Shown here piece by piece: positions 31,897-40,724 of a stretch of 64,000 bases of DNA. The DNA comes from Pseudomonas paralactis (lineage in GTDB: Bacteria > Pseudomonadota > Gammaproteobacteria > Pseudomonadales > Pseudomonadaceae). Position 1 is the first letter of the stretch. Every line of letters begins with the position of its first letter. Where the stretch lies: positions 372,001 to 436,000 of the forward strand of contig NZ_JYLN01000001.1 of NCBI RefSeq assembly GCF_001439735.1. The letters run 5' to 3'. A model generated the notes under the pieces. The model worked only from the letters and a program-made list of their open reading frames with translations. It did no database searches and was not told the DNA's origin. A program made the translations under genes and the position numbers.

Positions 31897-32059
31897 AGAC
31901 CTGCGCGTACTCTTCCAGCGAGGCAGGCGGTTCCCAGGACATGTAGCGAGTCAGAGACGGTGAGATACAAGAGAAAGACTCAACAGCGTCCTGCTCGCAG
32001 AAGGGCTCGATGCTCAGGCGTTGCGAGAGAATGCGGATTGCGTGGGTGTCCACTGGCAT
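31871..32059 (-). pseudogene. N-terminal fragment of a RimJ-type acetyltransferase
   Basis: The frame begins MPVDTHAIRILSQRLSIEPF and runs to LEEYAQVWKR like the first 58 residues of a RimJ/RimL acetyltransferase, then enters the AAAAGGGG repeat and stops after five unrelated residues. The acetyl-CoA motif is missing, so this cannot be a working enzyme. An element insertion or a repeat-mediated deletion explains it. Confidence 0.75.
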
Positions 32060-32178
32060 TGCAATTTCCTTCCTGGGGACCGTTACTCCATGTATGCCGT
32101 GAACATACCACGCAGGTCGCGTCATCAGTATCAGGCTCTCTATACTGAGCCCCCAGGATGGTAGCTAGAGCACCCAAT

Positions 32179-32673
32179 ATGCCCGTCGCACCCAATCAAA
32201 ATTCCCCCATCACTTTGGCCCCAGTTCAACAAAGCGACTTGGATAACCTGGTAGCCATTCGAATTGAGGCCATGCGCGAAAGTCTGGAGCGTGTTGGGCG
32301 ATTTGATCCAGCCCGTGCGCGGGAGCGGTTTGTCGGCGGCTTTGAAGCTCGCGACACACGCTATATCGAGGCGTCTGGAGAGAGGGTGGGTTTCGTAGTG
32401 GTGAAACATCACCCCAATGAACTCTTGCTCGACCACTTGTATGTAAGACCGAGTGCGCAAGGATCAGGGGTAGGGTCTGCTGTTCTCTCTCAGATTTTCA
32501 AAGAGGCGGATGCGGCTGCGCTTCCCATTAAAGTGGGGGCTCTCAAAGAAAGCGCTTCGAATCGCTTTTATACCCGCCATGGCTTCCAGTTCATCGAAAG
32601 CAGTGAATTCGACAATTATTATGTTCGTCAGCCTATTCCGGCGCTTGGCGCTCATTCCGGAACCATGAGCTGA
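32179..32673 (+). CDS. GNAT family N-acetyltransferase
   Basis: A GNAT protein of about 164 residues. The acetyl-CoA motif is LLDHLYVRPSAQGSGVGSAVLSQIFKEA, and the C-terminal strand is SNRFYTRHGFQFIESSEFDNYYV. The start is uncertain: ATG 32179 begins just before the domain (MPVAPNQNSP), while ATG 32158 adds seven residues; neither has a strong ribosome site. It is one of several acetyltransferase genes in this accessory region. Substrate unknown. Confidence 0.82.
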   Translation: MPVAPNQNSPITLAPVQQSDLDNLVAIRIEAMRESLERVGRFDPARARERFVGGFEARDTRYIEASGERVGFVVVKHHPNELLLDHLYVRPSAQGSGVGSAVLSQIFKEADAAALPIKVGALKESASNRFYTRHGFQFIESSEFDNYYVRQPIPALGAHSGTMS

Positions 32674-32679
32674 CGTGCA

Positions 32680-32913
32680 CTACCCCTTCAGTTCACCAGC
32701 CCGATTGCTCGCCGCGTCGTCATACGCCACATACAACGACTCTGCGATTTGGCTTTTGATCGCCTTGGTGGCCTCCAAACCCAACACAAAACCCTCGGCT
32801 TTACCGCCAGCACGGTTGAGTTCTTCATGGGTGGAGGCGCCAGTAATAGCGTCAAGCAGCTTGGCGGCGTGGGGGCCGACGCCTTTGGGGAGGGAGATTT
32901 GGTCGATGGACAT
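32680..32913 (-). CDS. 77-residue hypothetical protein, intact member of a family with three local remnants
   Basis: A small soluble protein (MSIDQISLPKGVGPHAAKLL, with C-terminal AESLYVAYDDAASNRAGELK). No domain is recognised; it is probably helical. Its C-terminal half is found as degenerate copies after each of the small-protein genes A, B and C, in convergent orientation, showing that it was once paired with them. Here no DUF6124-like gene is adjacent. It is convergent with the upstream GNAT gene. Confidence 0.65.
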   Translation of the reverse strand: MSIDQISLPKGVGPHAAKLLDAITGASTHEELNRAGGKAEGFVLGLEATKAIKSQIAESLYVAYDDAASNRAGELKG

Positions 32914-33073
32914 TATCGCTACCTTGAAAAATGGAGTTCGGGAGCGAGTGGAACCACTGCCGGGGCTGGCATGGTAGACCTGTTTGCCATGAAAGGGGTC
33001 GCTTTACGCGCAGCGGCGCTATTCTTTGCGGCTACGCAGTCAGATGGGGCCATTGGTAAATCTGGAGGGGTTT

Positions 33074-33616
33074 ATGGAGTATTGCGTTGAGGGCTACTGC
33101 CTTCGGCCTTTGGCATGTGACGATTTCGAGAGGATCAGCCGTTACGAACGCGTCAACCGCAGGCATCTGCAACCCTGGGAGCCGCTCAGGGACGAGGAAT
33201 ACTTCACCACTGGCAACGCCAAGGCCAGGGTGGAGCAGCAGGTCAACAATATGCAGGCTGGCAACGCTCTATGTTTCCTCTTGCTTGAATCCGAAAGCGG
33301 AGAAGTTCTAGCGCGGTGTAACTACACAAACATTGTGAGGGGCGTTTTTCAGGCCTGTCATCTTGGCTTCTCGCTGGCGGAATCTGCCCAGGGTCGCGGC
33401 TTGATGAAAAAAACGCTTCAGGTCACTAACCGTCATTGCTTTGAGCAGTTGGGGCTTCATCGGATCATGGCCAATCATTTGCCCCGCAATGTGCGAAGTG
33501 AACGACTTCTGGAGTCGCTGGGGTTTGAGAAGGAGGGACATGCGCGAGCCTATCTAAAAATCGCTGGCGTTTGGGAGGACCATACGTTGAGATCGTTGAT
33601 CAACCCTGAACAATAA
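33074..33616 (+). CDS. RimJ/RimL-type N-acetyltransferase
   Basis: A 180-residue protein of the ribosomal-protein N-alpha-acetyltransferase type. Visible parts: [30 protein letters not shown] at the N-terminus, [20 protein letters not shown] for acetyl-CoA, and [28 protein letters not shown] at the end, which is the RimJ hallmark. GGAGGGG stands 3-9 nt before ATG 33074. True substrate unknown; it could be a housekeeping or toxin-modifying acetylase. Confidence 0.88.
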   Translation: MEYCVEGYCLRPLACDDFERISRYERVNRRHLQPWEPLRDEEYFTTGNAKARVEQQVNNMQAGNALCFLLLESESGEVLARCNYTNIVRGVFQACHLGFSLAESAQGRGLMKKTLQVTNRHCFEQLGLHRIMANHLPRNVRSERLLESLGFEKEGHARAYLKIAGVWEDHTLRSLINPEQ

Positions 33617-33644
33617 GCGCCCCACCCCACTCAGGAATAAGCTG

Positions 33645-33887
33645 ATGTCTACCGAGCCCCTCTGCCTGGTTTTCGTACCCGCCCTGGCAGCCGTGCTGAC
33701 CGCCGCCGAATCGAAAAAAGGCGCCCCTCTCAGCGAAGTCGAAGTGTGCAATATCCGCGACCAGGCCACTTGCATTGCGGTAACCTTCTCCACCGCGTTG
33801 GCGATGGAACAAGAACGGGGTTACCCGGATATCGTTGCCGAGGATTGCTGGAATGAGTGGCAACGCTTGCGTCCCTCGCTTCAATAG
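33645..33887 (+). CDS. 80-residue hypothetical protein
   Basis: A small soluble protein (MSTEPLCLVFVPALAAVLTA, then ESKKGAPLSEVEVCNIRDQA and YPDIVAEDCWNEWQRLRPSL). AGGAATAAGCTG precedes ATG 33645. It resembles conserved Pseudomonas hypothetical proteins of unknown function and lies 28 nt after the RimJ-type gene, so the two may be cotranscribed. Confidence 0.65.
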   Translation: MSTEPLCLVFVPALAAVLTAAESKKGAPLSEVEVCNIRDQATCIAVTFSTALAMEQERGYPDIVAEDCWNEWQRLRPSLQ

Positions 33888-33895
33888 CGCCCGCT

Positions 33896-34505
33896 CTGAT
33901 CAGCATAGGTATCTACACAACTCTGTAGCGCTCAACGGTAACCACGATACGAAGCGAGTCGCTGTTGATCTTGATCTGCTTTTGATCTTGATCTCAGGCG
34001 CCCCGTTAAACCACGCTGGCCGGAATTCGACAGGGATTTGGGGGGTAAACCGGCAGGGATGCCGGTTTAGCCGCCCCGCGCCATGGATGGCGCGTGGCGG
34101 CGCCCCCCCCAAATCACTGGCGGATTACGGGCACACCGAGCCTAGGCGAGGTGCCGAGTGGTGGGGCAAGAGCGTTTTGCTTACTTTTGCGCTTTTCAAA
34201 AGTGAGCCGCCGTCAGGGCGGAACCCTAAGTGGCCGTTACCGCAGGAATGGATATGTACTCGGTATAGCTGTGTCGCCTATAAGGCCGCCTTCGCGAGCA
34301 AGCCCGCTCCCACAGTTTGATTGCGGGGTGTCAGGTAGATTGGCGTGGGCTGGCAGGCCGTCATCGCAGGCAAGCCAGCTCCCACATTTGGATTTCGGAG
34401 CGTCAGATGGATATGCATCGGCCGTCAGGCCGTCACGGGAGCAAGCTCCCTCGCCACAGATTTAGCGTCGTGCCGAAGTTGTGTAGATAGCTATGCTCTG
34501 ATCAG
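33896..34505. repeat. Composite intergenic repeat block bounded by inverted copies of a 27-nt element
   Basis: CTGATCAGCATAGGTATCTA (33896 onward) and an inverted, nearly identical copy ending with CTGATCAG at 34505 flank about 550 bp without a supported gene. Inside are a block from about 33985 to 34240 of the kind often repeated in fluorescent pseudomonads (from memory) and three REP arms of different types (34291-34313, 34350-34388, 34434-34459). An open frame across it (33835-34320) has no family match. Confidence 0.7.
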
Positions 34506-34542
34506 CGCCCCAACCCACTCCCAGGACTCACAGACTTCCTTT

Positions 34543-34908
34543 ATGCCGCCAGCCTCACGCGACCACGCCCGTATCGAACGCCGTCTAATTGCAGCCCTGA
34601 CCGACGCCTGCGAGATCGCAAAAACCGAAATCCCGGGCTTCGACTGGTTGACCCACACCGTCGACTACCGCGCCTTCCCCCAAAGCCTGCGGGTGATCTG
34701 GGTGTTCGACAGCGTTGCGAGCAAGGCTCACGCCCTCGCGACCGGCGCGGACGCCCGTATGCGCGAGCTGACTACCGCCGCGCTGGATGACGCTGACGTG
34801 CACGTCCCGAACATCGCCCGCTGCGTCAGTTTCGACTCCGAAGAGGAATGCCACCTTCGGCATGGCGGCGATTGGCGTCGGCGGCTGGCTACTCTCCGGG
34901 CGATCTGA
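34543..34908 (+). CDS. Conserved hypothetical protein, 121 residues
   Basis: A small soluble protein beginning MPPASRDHARIERRLIAALT and containing IPGFDWLTHTVDYRAFPQSL followed by RVIWVFDS. I do not recognise a domain. ATG 34543 is chosen because the frame upstream runs into repeats. It ends 25 nt before a convergent methyltransferase gene. Confidence 0.65.
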   Translation: MPPASRDHARIERRLIAALTDACEIAKTEIPGFDWLTHTVDYRAFPQSLRVIWVFDSVASKAHALATGADARMRELTTAALDDADVHVPNIARCVSFDSEEECHLRHGGDWRRRLATLRAI

Positions 34909-34933
34909 ATCGTGCCACGGGTTGCTGACTTCG

Positions 34934-35650
34934 CTATTGCACCTTACACGTCAGCCAAGCCCCCCAGAACAGGCTGCTGAAGAAACGGGTCGCGTCGCCG
35001 AAGCCGGCGTCATGCAACAGCTTCTGAACCGCGGCCTCGGAATGGGGCGGGTCAGCGCCTTGAAGGATTTTGCCGAGCTTGGCCTTCACTTCGTCCGGGG
35101 TGGCGCCATGCTGGCGCCAGCGTTGGCCCCATGCCGTCAGCAGCAACGGCTGGCTGGCATACGCGTAATGATTGCCCGCGACGATCAGCGGTGCCCCCGG
35201 TTTCAGGTGCACCCGAATCGATTGCAGCATCCGGCCCTTGGCGTCGTCACCCTCCAGATGGTGAAGCACACCGATCAAGGTGGCGGCGTCGTATGACGCG
35301 TCCGCTGCCAGATCTTCAAGCGTCCCGAGATGCAGGGTGGTTCTATCAAGCAGGTGGTTGGCTTCCAACTGCTGCCTTGCCGCGTCCAGCATCGGCTGGG
35401 AGGGATCAACCGCCATGAAGCGCCAGCCCGGCTCAAGGTTGGCCATGGCGATGATCTCCTGCGCCGTACCGCCGGCGCCGACCACAAGTACCCTGGCCGA
35501 AGGGGCATCGCCAAGGCTCGCCGCGATCATGCAGGCTGCCAGATCCTGGCACGCGTCATAGCCCGCCAGCGCGATACGGCTTTGTCGCGCGTACTCGTTG
35601 GCTCTTGAGGTATCGAATTTGTCAGCAGGGTTGGATGAGGATGAGTTCAA
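34934..35650 (-). CDS. Class I SAM-dependent methyltransferase
   Basis: A 238-residue methyltransferase. The SAM site is visible in VLVVGAGGTAQE (motif I), FMAVDPSQPMLD (acidic ribose-binding loop) and ATLIGVLHHLEGDD (motif IV). Start is TTG 35650 with GGAGAACCGCC upstream (MNSSSSNPADKFDT). Substrate unknown; the N-terminal DKFDTSRANEYARQSR resembles small-molecule methyltransferases. It is convergent with the hypothetical gene before it. Confidence 0.85.
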   Translation of the reverse strand: MNSSSSNPADKFDTSRANEYARQSRIALAGYDACQDLAACMIAASLGDAPSARVLVVGAGGTAQEIIAMANLEPGWRFMAVDPSQPMLDAARQQLEANHLLDRTTLHLGTLEDLAADASYDAATLIGVLHHLEGDDAKGRMLQSIRVHLKPGAPLIVAGNHYAYASQPLLLTAWGQRWRQHGATPDEVKAKLGKILQGADPPHSEAAVQKLLHDAGFGDATRFFSSLFWGAWLTCKVQ

Positions 35651-35835
35651 GGCGGTTCTCCGTGGCCTTGACGCAAATTACGTTAACCGTCGCAGTAAGA
35701 AAAATGCATTAATTTTATGTGCTGCATTCCCGTGGGGAATGCGGGGCTGTGGGAGTGGAGGGGTTGCAGGATCGTACAAGCCTCTGACCTGTCGGCCCGG
35801 ATAGTCTGGCCTTCTCACCGACAGGAAGGCTCAGC

Positions 35836-36216
35836 ATGACTCACCTACAGCAACCCGCCCAACCGATAAACCTCGCGCAAAAAGCCTCGCTCATCGACCA
35901 ACAATGGAGCCCAAGGGTAGTCGCCGAAATGAACGACTACCAATTCAAGGTGGTGCGCATCGAGGGCGAATTCATTTGGCACTCGCACCCGGAAACCGAT
36001 GAGGCTTTTCTGGTACTTGAAGGCACGCTGCGTATCGACCTGCCGGATGGCCCGGTGTATGTGAAGCCGGGTGAGTTGTATGTGGTGCCGCGTGGCATTG
36101 AGCACAGGACGGCGGCCGAGGGAGAAGCCAAGCTGATGATGATCGAGCCAAGGGGCATCTTGAACACCGGACACGAAGGCGGAGAGCGGACGGCAGTCAA
36201 CGATCAGTGGATTTGA
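35836..36216 (+). CDS. Cupin domain protein
   Basis: A 126-residue single-domain cupin. Metal-site motif 1 is FIWHSHPETDEAFLVLEG (HxH...E) and motif 2 is PGELYVVPRGIEHRTAAEGE with the fourth ligand histidine. It may be a small sugar- or metabolite-binding enzyme; activity unknown. AGGAAGGCTCAGC precedes ATG 35836. It is followed by the sigma-factor operon but separated by about 90 nt. Confidence 0.88.
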   Translation: MTHLQQPAQPINLAQKASLIDQQWSPRVVAEMNDYQFKVVRIEGEFIWHSHPETDEAFLVLEGTLRIDLPDGPVYVKPGELYVVPRGIEHRTAAEGEAKLMMIEPRGILNTGHEGGERTAVNDQWI

Positions 36217-36305
36217 GCGCAAGCGTACGCTGCTTAGCGCTGTACAACCCTTAACCAAAACCCATAAGATGAGAAGAGTTATCATTTAAGCCAAGCGAAT
36301 CTCAC

Positions 36306-36812
36306 ATGTTCAACGACAGCACCGCCTCGCCGGTCGAGCAGTTATATACCCGCCACCGCACCTGGTTGCGGGGCTGGTTGCATCGACGCCTGGGGCACCG
36401 TGCCGATGCCGAGGACCTGGCCCACGACACCTTCGTGCGCGTGTTGTGTTCGCGCCAGGATGTGGGCGAACTGCGCCAGCCCATGGCGTTTCTGGCCAAG
36501 ATTGCCAACGATCTGTTGATCAACCGTTGGCGGCGCCAGGCGATTGAACGCGCTTACCTGGAGGCATTGGCCGCGCGGCCCGAAGCGCTGGAGCCTTCGC
36601 CGGAGGAGCGGCTGCTGACCATCGAGACCCTGCTGCAACTCGACTCATTATTGGTGGGGCTGTCGATGCCGGTGCGGCGGATTTTCTTTTTGTCCCAGCT
36701 CGACGGCTTGACCTACCCGCAAATCGCCGCGCAGTTGAACCTCAGCGTGGCGCAGGTGCAGCGGGCCATGGGCAAGGCGTTCAGCGTGTGTTACGCGAGT
36801 CGTTTTGAATGA
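36306..36812 (+). CDS. FecI-type extracytoplasmic-function sigma factor
   Basis: A 168-residue ECF sigma factor. Region 2 holds YTRHRTWLRGWLHRRLGHRA and DAEDLAHDTFVRVL; region 4 holds LDGLTYPQIAAQLNLSVAQVQRAMGKA. It would direct RNA polymerase to the TonB-receptor promoter when the receptor is loaded. Its stop overlaps the anti-sigma start (ATGA), and a TonB receptor follows, the standard FecI-FecR-FecA layout for iron or heme uptake. Confidence 0.92.
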   Translation: MFNDSTASPVEQLYTRHRTWLRGWLHRRLGHRADAEDLAHDTFVRVLCSRQDVGELRQPMAFLAKIANDLLINRWRRQAIERAYLEALAARPEALEPSPEERLLTIETLLQLDSLLVGLSMPVRRIFFLSQLDGLTYPQIAAQLNLSVAQVQRAMGKAFSVCYASRFE

Positions 36813-37771
36813 GCCTGCCGGTTGATCCGCAGGTCCGCGACAGCGCTATCGACTGGCTGGTGAAAAGCCAATCCGGGCTGATGAACGCTGCCGATTGTTT
36901 GGCTTTGCAGCAATGGCGCCAAGCCAATACCGAACATGAATACGCCTGGCAGCGCGTCAGCAGCTTGCCGTTGTCGTTGCAGCCGGGGGCGACGCTGTTG
37001 GCGGATGCCACCACGCGACGGGCGCTGGAAGCTGCCGGCAATGATCCACACCAACGCCGCCAGGTGCTCAAGGCCTTGCTCGCCGTCGGCCTGCTCGGCG
37101 GGTTGTCGTGGCAAGGTGCGCAGTCCACTGTGGTGCGTTCGGCGTTGACCACGTATAGCACCAGCACCGGCGAGCGGCGCCAATGGCGATTGGCGGACGG
37201 CAGTTCGTTATGGCTGAACACTGCCAGCGCGGTCAACCTGGACTTCAACGCCGCACAGCGCAGCGTGCAGTTGGTCGAGGGCGAGATGGCCCTGGACGCG
37301 CCCGTCGAATCGCGAGCACTGCAACTGAAGACACCCGACGCGACGCTGCACAGCCCGGGCGCTCATCTGCTGGTGCGCCATGACCGCCAGAGCACTCAGG
37401 TGACGGTCCTGCGCGGCTTGGTGCAGGTACATACGCGGGGCCACCCACTGCCCCTGCGGCTGGAAGCAGGTTGGCGCACCCAGGTGAACAGCCAGGGGGT
37501 CGCCGCGCCGGTCCCTGTCGATGGGTTCCTTGCTCAGGCCTGGCTGCGAGGTTTGCTGCCTGCCGAACGCATGCGCCTGGACGCGCTGCTGGCCGAACTC
37601 TCGCGCTATCGCCCAGGGATTTTGCGCTGTGGCGAAGCCGTTGCAGGCTTGCGCGTCACCGGCAGTTTCCAGCTCGACGATACCGATGCCGCCCTGGCCC
37701 TGCTCGCCCAAGCGCTGCCGGTGCGCATTGAGCGGCGCACGCGCTATTGGGTGAACGTGGTGCCGGCCTGA
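36809..37771 (+). CDS. FecR-type anti-sigma regulator
   Basis: A 320-residue transmembrane regulator. The N-terminal DUF4880-like part (DSAIDWLVKSQSGLMNAADC, LQQWRQANTEHEYAWQRV) contacts the sigma factor; a hydrophobic segment near residue 90 (VLKALLAVGLLGGLSW) spans the membrane; the FecR domain (WRLADGSSLWLNTASAVNLD) lies in the periplasm, followed by an STN-like tail. It relays the receptor signal to the sigma factor by stepwise processing. Coupled by overlap to the sigma gene. Confidence 0.92.
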   Translation: MSLPVDPQVRDSAIDWLVKSQSGLMNAADCLALQQWRQANTEHEYAWQRVSSLPLSLQPGATLLADATTRRALEAAGNDPHQRRQVLKALLAVGLLGGLSWQGAQSTVVRSALTTYSTSTGERRQWRLADGSSLWLNTASAVNLDFNAAQRSVQLVEGEMALDAPVESRALQLKTPDATLHSPGAHLLVRHDRQSTQVTVLRGLVQVHTRGHPLPLRLEAGWRTQVNSQGVAAPVPVDGFLAQAWLRGLLPAERMRLDALLAELSRYRPGILRCGEAVAGLRVTGSFQLDDTDAALALLAQALPVRIERRTRYWVNVVPA

Positions 37772-37867
37772 AAATATTTTCGTAATACAGCGCAGTTTTT
37801 TCCACGTCGCTTGGCCTATGGGAATAACCCATCGAAACAGGTGGGCCTTCACCCTCAGGAGCCCTGC

Positions 37868-40705
37868 ATGACCTCCCCCCTCCATGTTCTGCGCAGCCGC
37901 ACCGTCGGCCTGCTGTTTCTTGCCTTGCAACCGCTGTGCGGCGCGGCGGTGTTGGCAGCCGATGAGCGCCAGCGCTTCAACATCGACGCCGGTACGCTGG
38001 ATCAGGTGCTCTCGCGCTTTGGCGTGCAGGCGGGCATCAGCATGGCGGGGCGTGCCACGCTGACTGCCGGCAAGAACAGCCAGGGCCTGACCGGCGACTT
38101 CACCACCGACGCCGCGTTGACAAAGCTGCTGGAAGGCACGCGCTTGAGTTATCAGCGCCTGGCCGATGGCAGCTACGAGCTGTACCAGGGCGGCACGGCC
38201 CTTGCGCTGCCCACGCAGAAAGTCATCGGCGAAGACCCGCAAAAACAGCAAGTGTATGCGGCGCCGCGTTCCTCCGTGTATATCTCCGGCGAGGACATGC
38301 AGCGCTTTGGCGTGATCTCCGCCGGCGACCTGCTCAAAGGCCAGCCCGGCGTACAGGTGGGTGACAGCCGCAACGGCGGCGGCCTGGATGTAAACATCCG
38401 CGGCATCCAGGGCCAGAGCCGCGTGGCGGTTACGGTGGATGGCGCGCAGCAAGCACTGGATGTGTATCGCGGCTACGCCGGCACCCAGCAGCGCAGTTAC
38501 ATCGACCCGGATTTGATCAGCGACGTGACCATCGACAAGGGCCCCAGCGTTGACTCCAGCGCCATCGGCGGCACGGTTAAAATGCGCACCCTGGGAGTTG
38601 AAGACATTCTGCGCGATGGGCAAAACATCGGCCTGCGCCTCAAGGGCGAGGCGTGGAACAACGGCGTTGCGCCCGCCTACCGCGACGGTCACTCATCAGA
38701 GGGCAGCCTGTACGCCGAACCGCACCGAAGCCGTGGCGGGTTGTTCGGCTCCCAAGCCGAATCCGGCAGCGCCGCGTTTGCCTACACCCATGACCTGTTC
38801 GATGTAGTCGCAGCCTACGCTCACCGCAATCAAGGTAACTATTTTTCGGGCAAGAAGGGCCAGGATCGCTACCGTACCTACGACCGCTATGGCGACGAAG
38901 AAAGCACGGTGGCCAGCACTTATAACGCCGGCGAAGAAGTACTCAATTCGTCGGCCGAGACCGAATCCTGGTTGCTCAAGACCACCCTCCGCCCCACCGA
39001 CGAACACACCTTTGACCTGGGTTACCAGCGCTACAACGGGCACATCGGCGAGATCATGCCGTCGGACATTTTTCGGTTCGGCACCGGCGGCATCTACCAG
39101 TACCCACTGGGCCATACCCAGATCGACACCTATACCGCGCGCTACCATTACCTGCCCACCAACAACCCGCTGGTGGACCTTACCACCAGCTTGTGGATGA
39201 CCGATGCGCAAACCAGCCAACTGACTTCAGTGCTCGCGCCCGCTTCCCAAGCCTACCGTTCGGACCGCAACTGGAGCCGCCAGGCCAACCGTCGCATCGG
39301 CGGCGACCTGGCCAATACTTCGCGGTTCACCAGCGACTATGGTGACCTCAAGCTGGACCTGGGCGGTGGCTTCCAGATCGAAGAGCTGCGCCCGCAAAAA
39401 GGCGTGGTCACCACCCAGCATGACATCAACGCCAACCGCAGTTTGCGCGATGGTTCACGCCAGGAATTCAACCTCAACGGCAAGCTCGAATACCAACCCG
39501 TGGACCGCCTGACACTATGGGGCGGTGGCCGCTATACCTATTACCGCACACAAGACCATGTGCCGCTTTCAACGGCGCGCTGGGAAGAGCGCCCGTTGCG
39601 CTACGTGTCAGCCACGAAGGCCGGGGCCTACGGCAACATGCTCTGGTTCCCCGACCTGAACGGGGACTACACCGACGCTACCGACCCGCGCCTGAACAAC
39701 GGCATCGTTTTCAGTAACACGAACTACCCATTTGAAGGCCCGCGCTATGACGATTTCGGGGCCACGGATACCACGGTGTATGAGCCCCAGGTGGGCGAAG
39801 TGGTCAGCGGTTATGACTACTCCGGAAAAAACCGCAACAGCGGCGGCGCGTTTGCGCCTGCCTTCGGCATCAACCTGGAGGTGGCGCCCGACACCTTCGT
39901 CTACGCCTCTTACACTCAGGGCCTGCGGATGCCGTCGCTGTTCGAGACCAGCCAGGGCGTATTACAAACTTTACCCGGCAAAGGCTTGAAGCCCGAGCGT
40001 TCGAGTAACTGGGAAATCGGCGCCAGCACCCTCCAAAAAGGCCTGTTTGTGGCTGACGATGAGGCGGCGATCAAACTGGCGTACTTCAACAACACCATCA
40101 AAAACTACATCACCCGTTACTACGACCCCAGCCCAGGCCTGATGGGTCTGATGCAATTCAGCAACACCGACAGTTTCAAGACCAGCGGCCTGGAGTTGCA
40201 GTCCCATTACGATGCCGGCCGTGTGTTTGCCGACCTGTCATCCACCTACTACCTCAAGACCCAAACCTGCGACTCGGCGTTCGCCGCTCGCCTGCGTGCC
40301 AGCAGCAACCGCTATCGCGACACCAGCCAGACGCCCAACTGTACGCCCGGCAGTTTCATGGGCTCCTACACCAACACCCAGAACCCGCCACGCTTTGCCG
40401 CCAACCTGACCACCGGCCTGCGCTTTTTCGACCAGTCGCTGACGGTCGGCACGCGCATCACCTACACCTCCGGCCCCACGGTGACCGCCGATAAACCTTG
40501 GCAGACAGGCGCCACCACGCCGCAATTGGTCTATCGCGAAGTGACGCTGGTGGATCTGTTCCTCAACTACAAATTGCAGGACCACACCCAACTGAACGTC
40601 TCGCTGCAAAACCTCACCGACCGCTACTACCTGGACCCGCTGGCGCAAAGCTTTATGCCGGCGCCGGGCCGAATCCTCAGGGTGGGTCTACAGACAACGT
40701 TCTGA
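37868..40705 (+). CDS. TonB-dependent receptor with signalling domain (heme/siderophore, HxuA-like)
   Basis: A 945-residue outer-membrane receptor. After a signal peptide (cleavage near AAVLAA) residues 35-110 form the STN signalling domain (FNIDAGTLDQVLSRFGVQAG), followed by the plug (ISAGDLLKGQPGVQVGDS; VNIRGIQGQSRVAVTVDGAQ) and a 22-strand barrel ending in a final aromatic (ILRVGLQTTF). The barrel segment TYTQGLRMPSLFE-like (ASYTQGLRMPSLFETSQG) is typical of heme/hemoglobin receptors, so heme uptake like HxuA is my best guess. ATG 37868 has CAGGAGCCCTGC upstream. Regulated by the two genes before it. Confidence 0.88.
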   Translation: MTSPLHVLRSRTVGLLFLALQPLCGAAVLAADERQRFNIDAGTLDQVLSRFGVQAGISMAGRATLTAGKNSQGLTGDFTTDAALTKLLEGTRLSYQRLADGSYELYQGGTALALPTQKVIGEDPQKQQVYAAPRSSVYISGEDMQRFGVISAGDLLKGQPGVQVGDSRNGGGLDVNIRGIQGQSRVAVTVDGAQQALDVYRGYAGTQQRSYIDPDLISDVTIDKGPSVDSSAIGGTVKMRTLGVEDILRDGQNIGLRLKGEAWNNGVAPAYRDGHSSEGSLYAEPHRSRGGLFGSQAESGSAAFAYTHDLFDVVAAYAHRNQGNYFSGKKGQDRYRTYDRYGDEESTVASTYNAGEEVLNSSAETESWLLKTTLRPTDEHTFDLGYQRYNGHIGEIMPSDIFRFGTGGIYQYPLGHTQIDTYTARYHYLPTNNPLVDLTTSLWMTDAQTSQLTSVLAPASQAYRSDRNWSRQANRRIGGDLANTSRFTSDYGDLKLDLGGGFQIEELRPQKGVVTTQHDINANRSLRDGSRQEFNLNGKLEYQPVDRLTLWGGGRYTYYRTQDHVPLSTARWEERPLRYVSATKAGAYGNMLWFPDLNGDYTDATDPRLNNGIVFSNTNYPFEGPRYDDFGATDTTVYEPQVGEVVSGYDYSGKNRNSGGAFAPAFGINLEVAPDTFVYASYTQGLRMPSLFETSQGVLQTLPGKGLKPERSSNWEIGASTLQKGLFVADDEAAIKLAYFNNTIKNYITRYYDPSPGLMGLMQFSNTDSFKTSGLELQSHYDAGRVFADLSSTYYLKTQTCDSAFAARLRASSNRYRDTSQTPNCTPGSFMGSYTNTQNPPRFAANLTTGLRFFDQSLTVGTRITYTSGPTVTADKPWQTGATTPQLVYREVTLVDLFLNYKLQDHTQLNVSLQNLTDRYYLDPLAQSFMPAPGRILRVGLQTTF

Positions 40706-40724
40706 CGCTAAGCTGAGCATCGCC

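Noticed and set aside
33835..34320. 161-codon frame after the 80-residue hypothetical gene
   Set aside because: It lies in the repeat block bounded by inverted elements and crosses REP arms; there is no ribosome site.
37208..38692. 494-codon open frame antisense to the anti-sigma and TonB receptor genes
   Set aside because: It is the shadow of two well-supported genes in GC-rich DNA and shows no domain.
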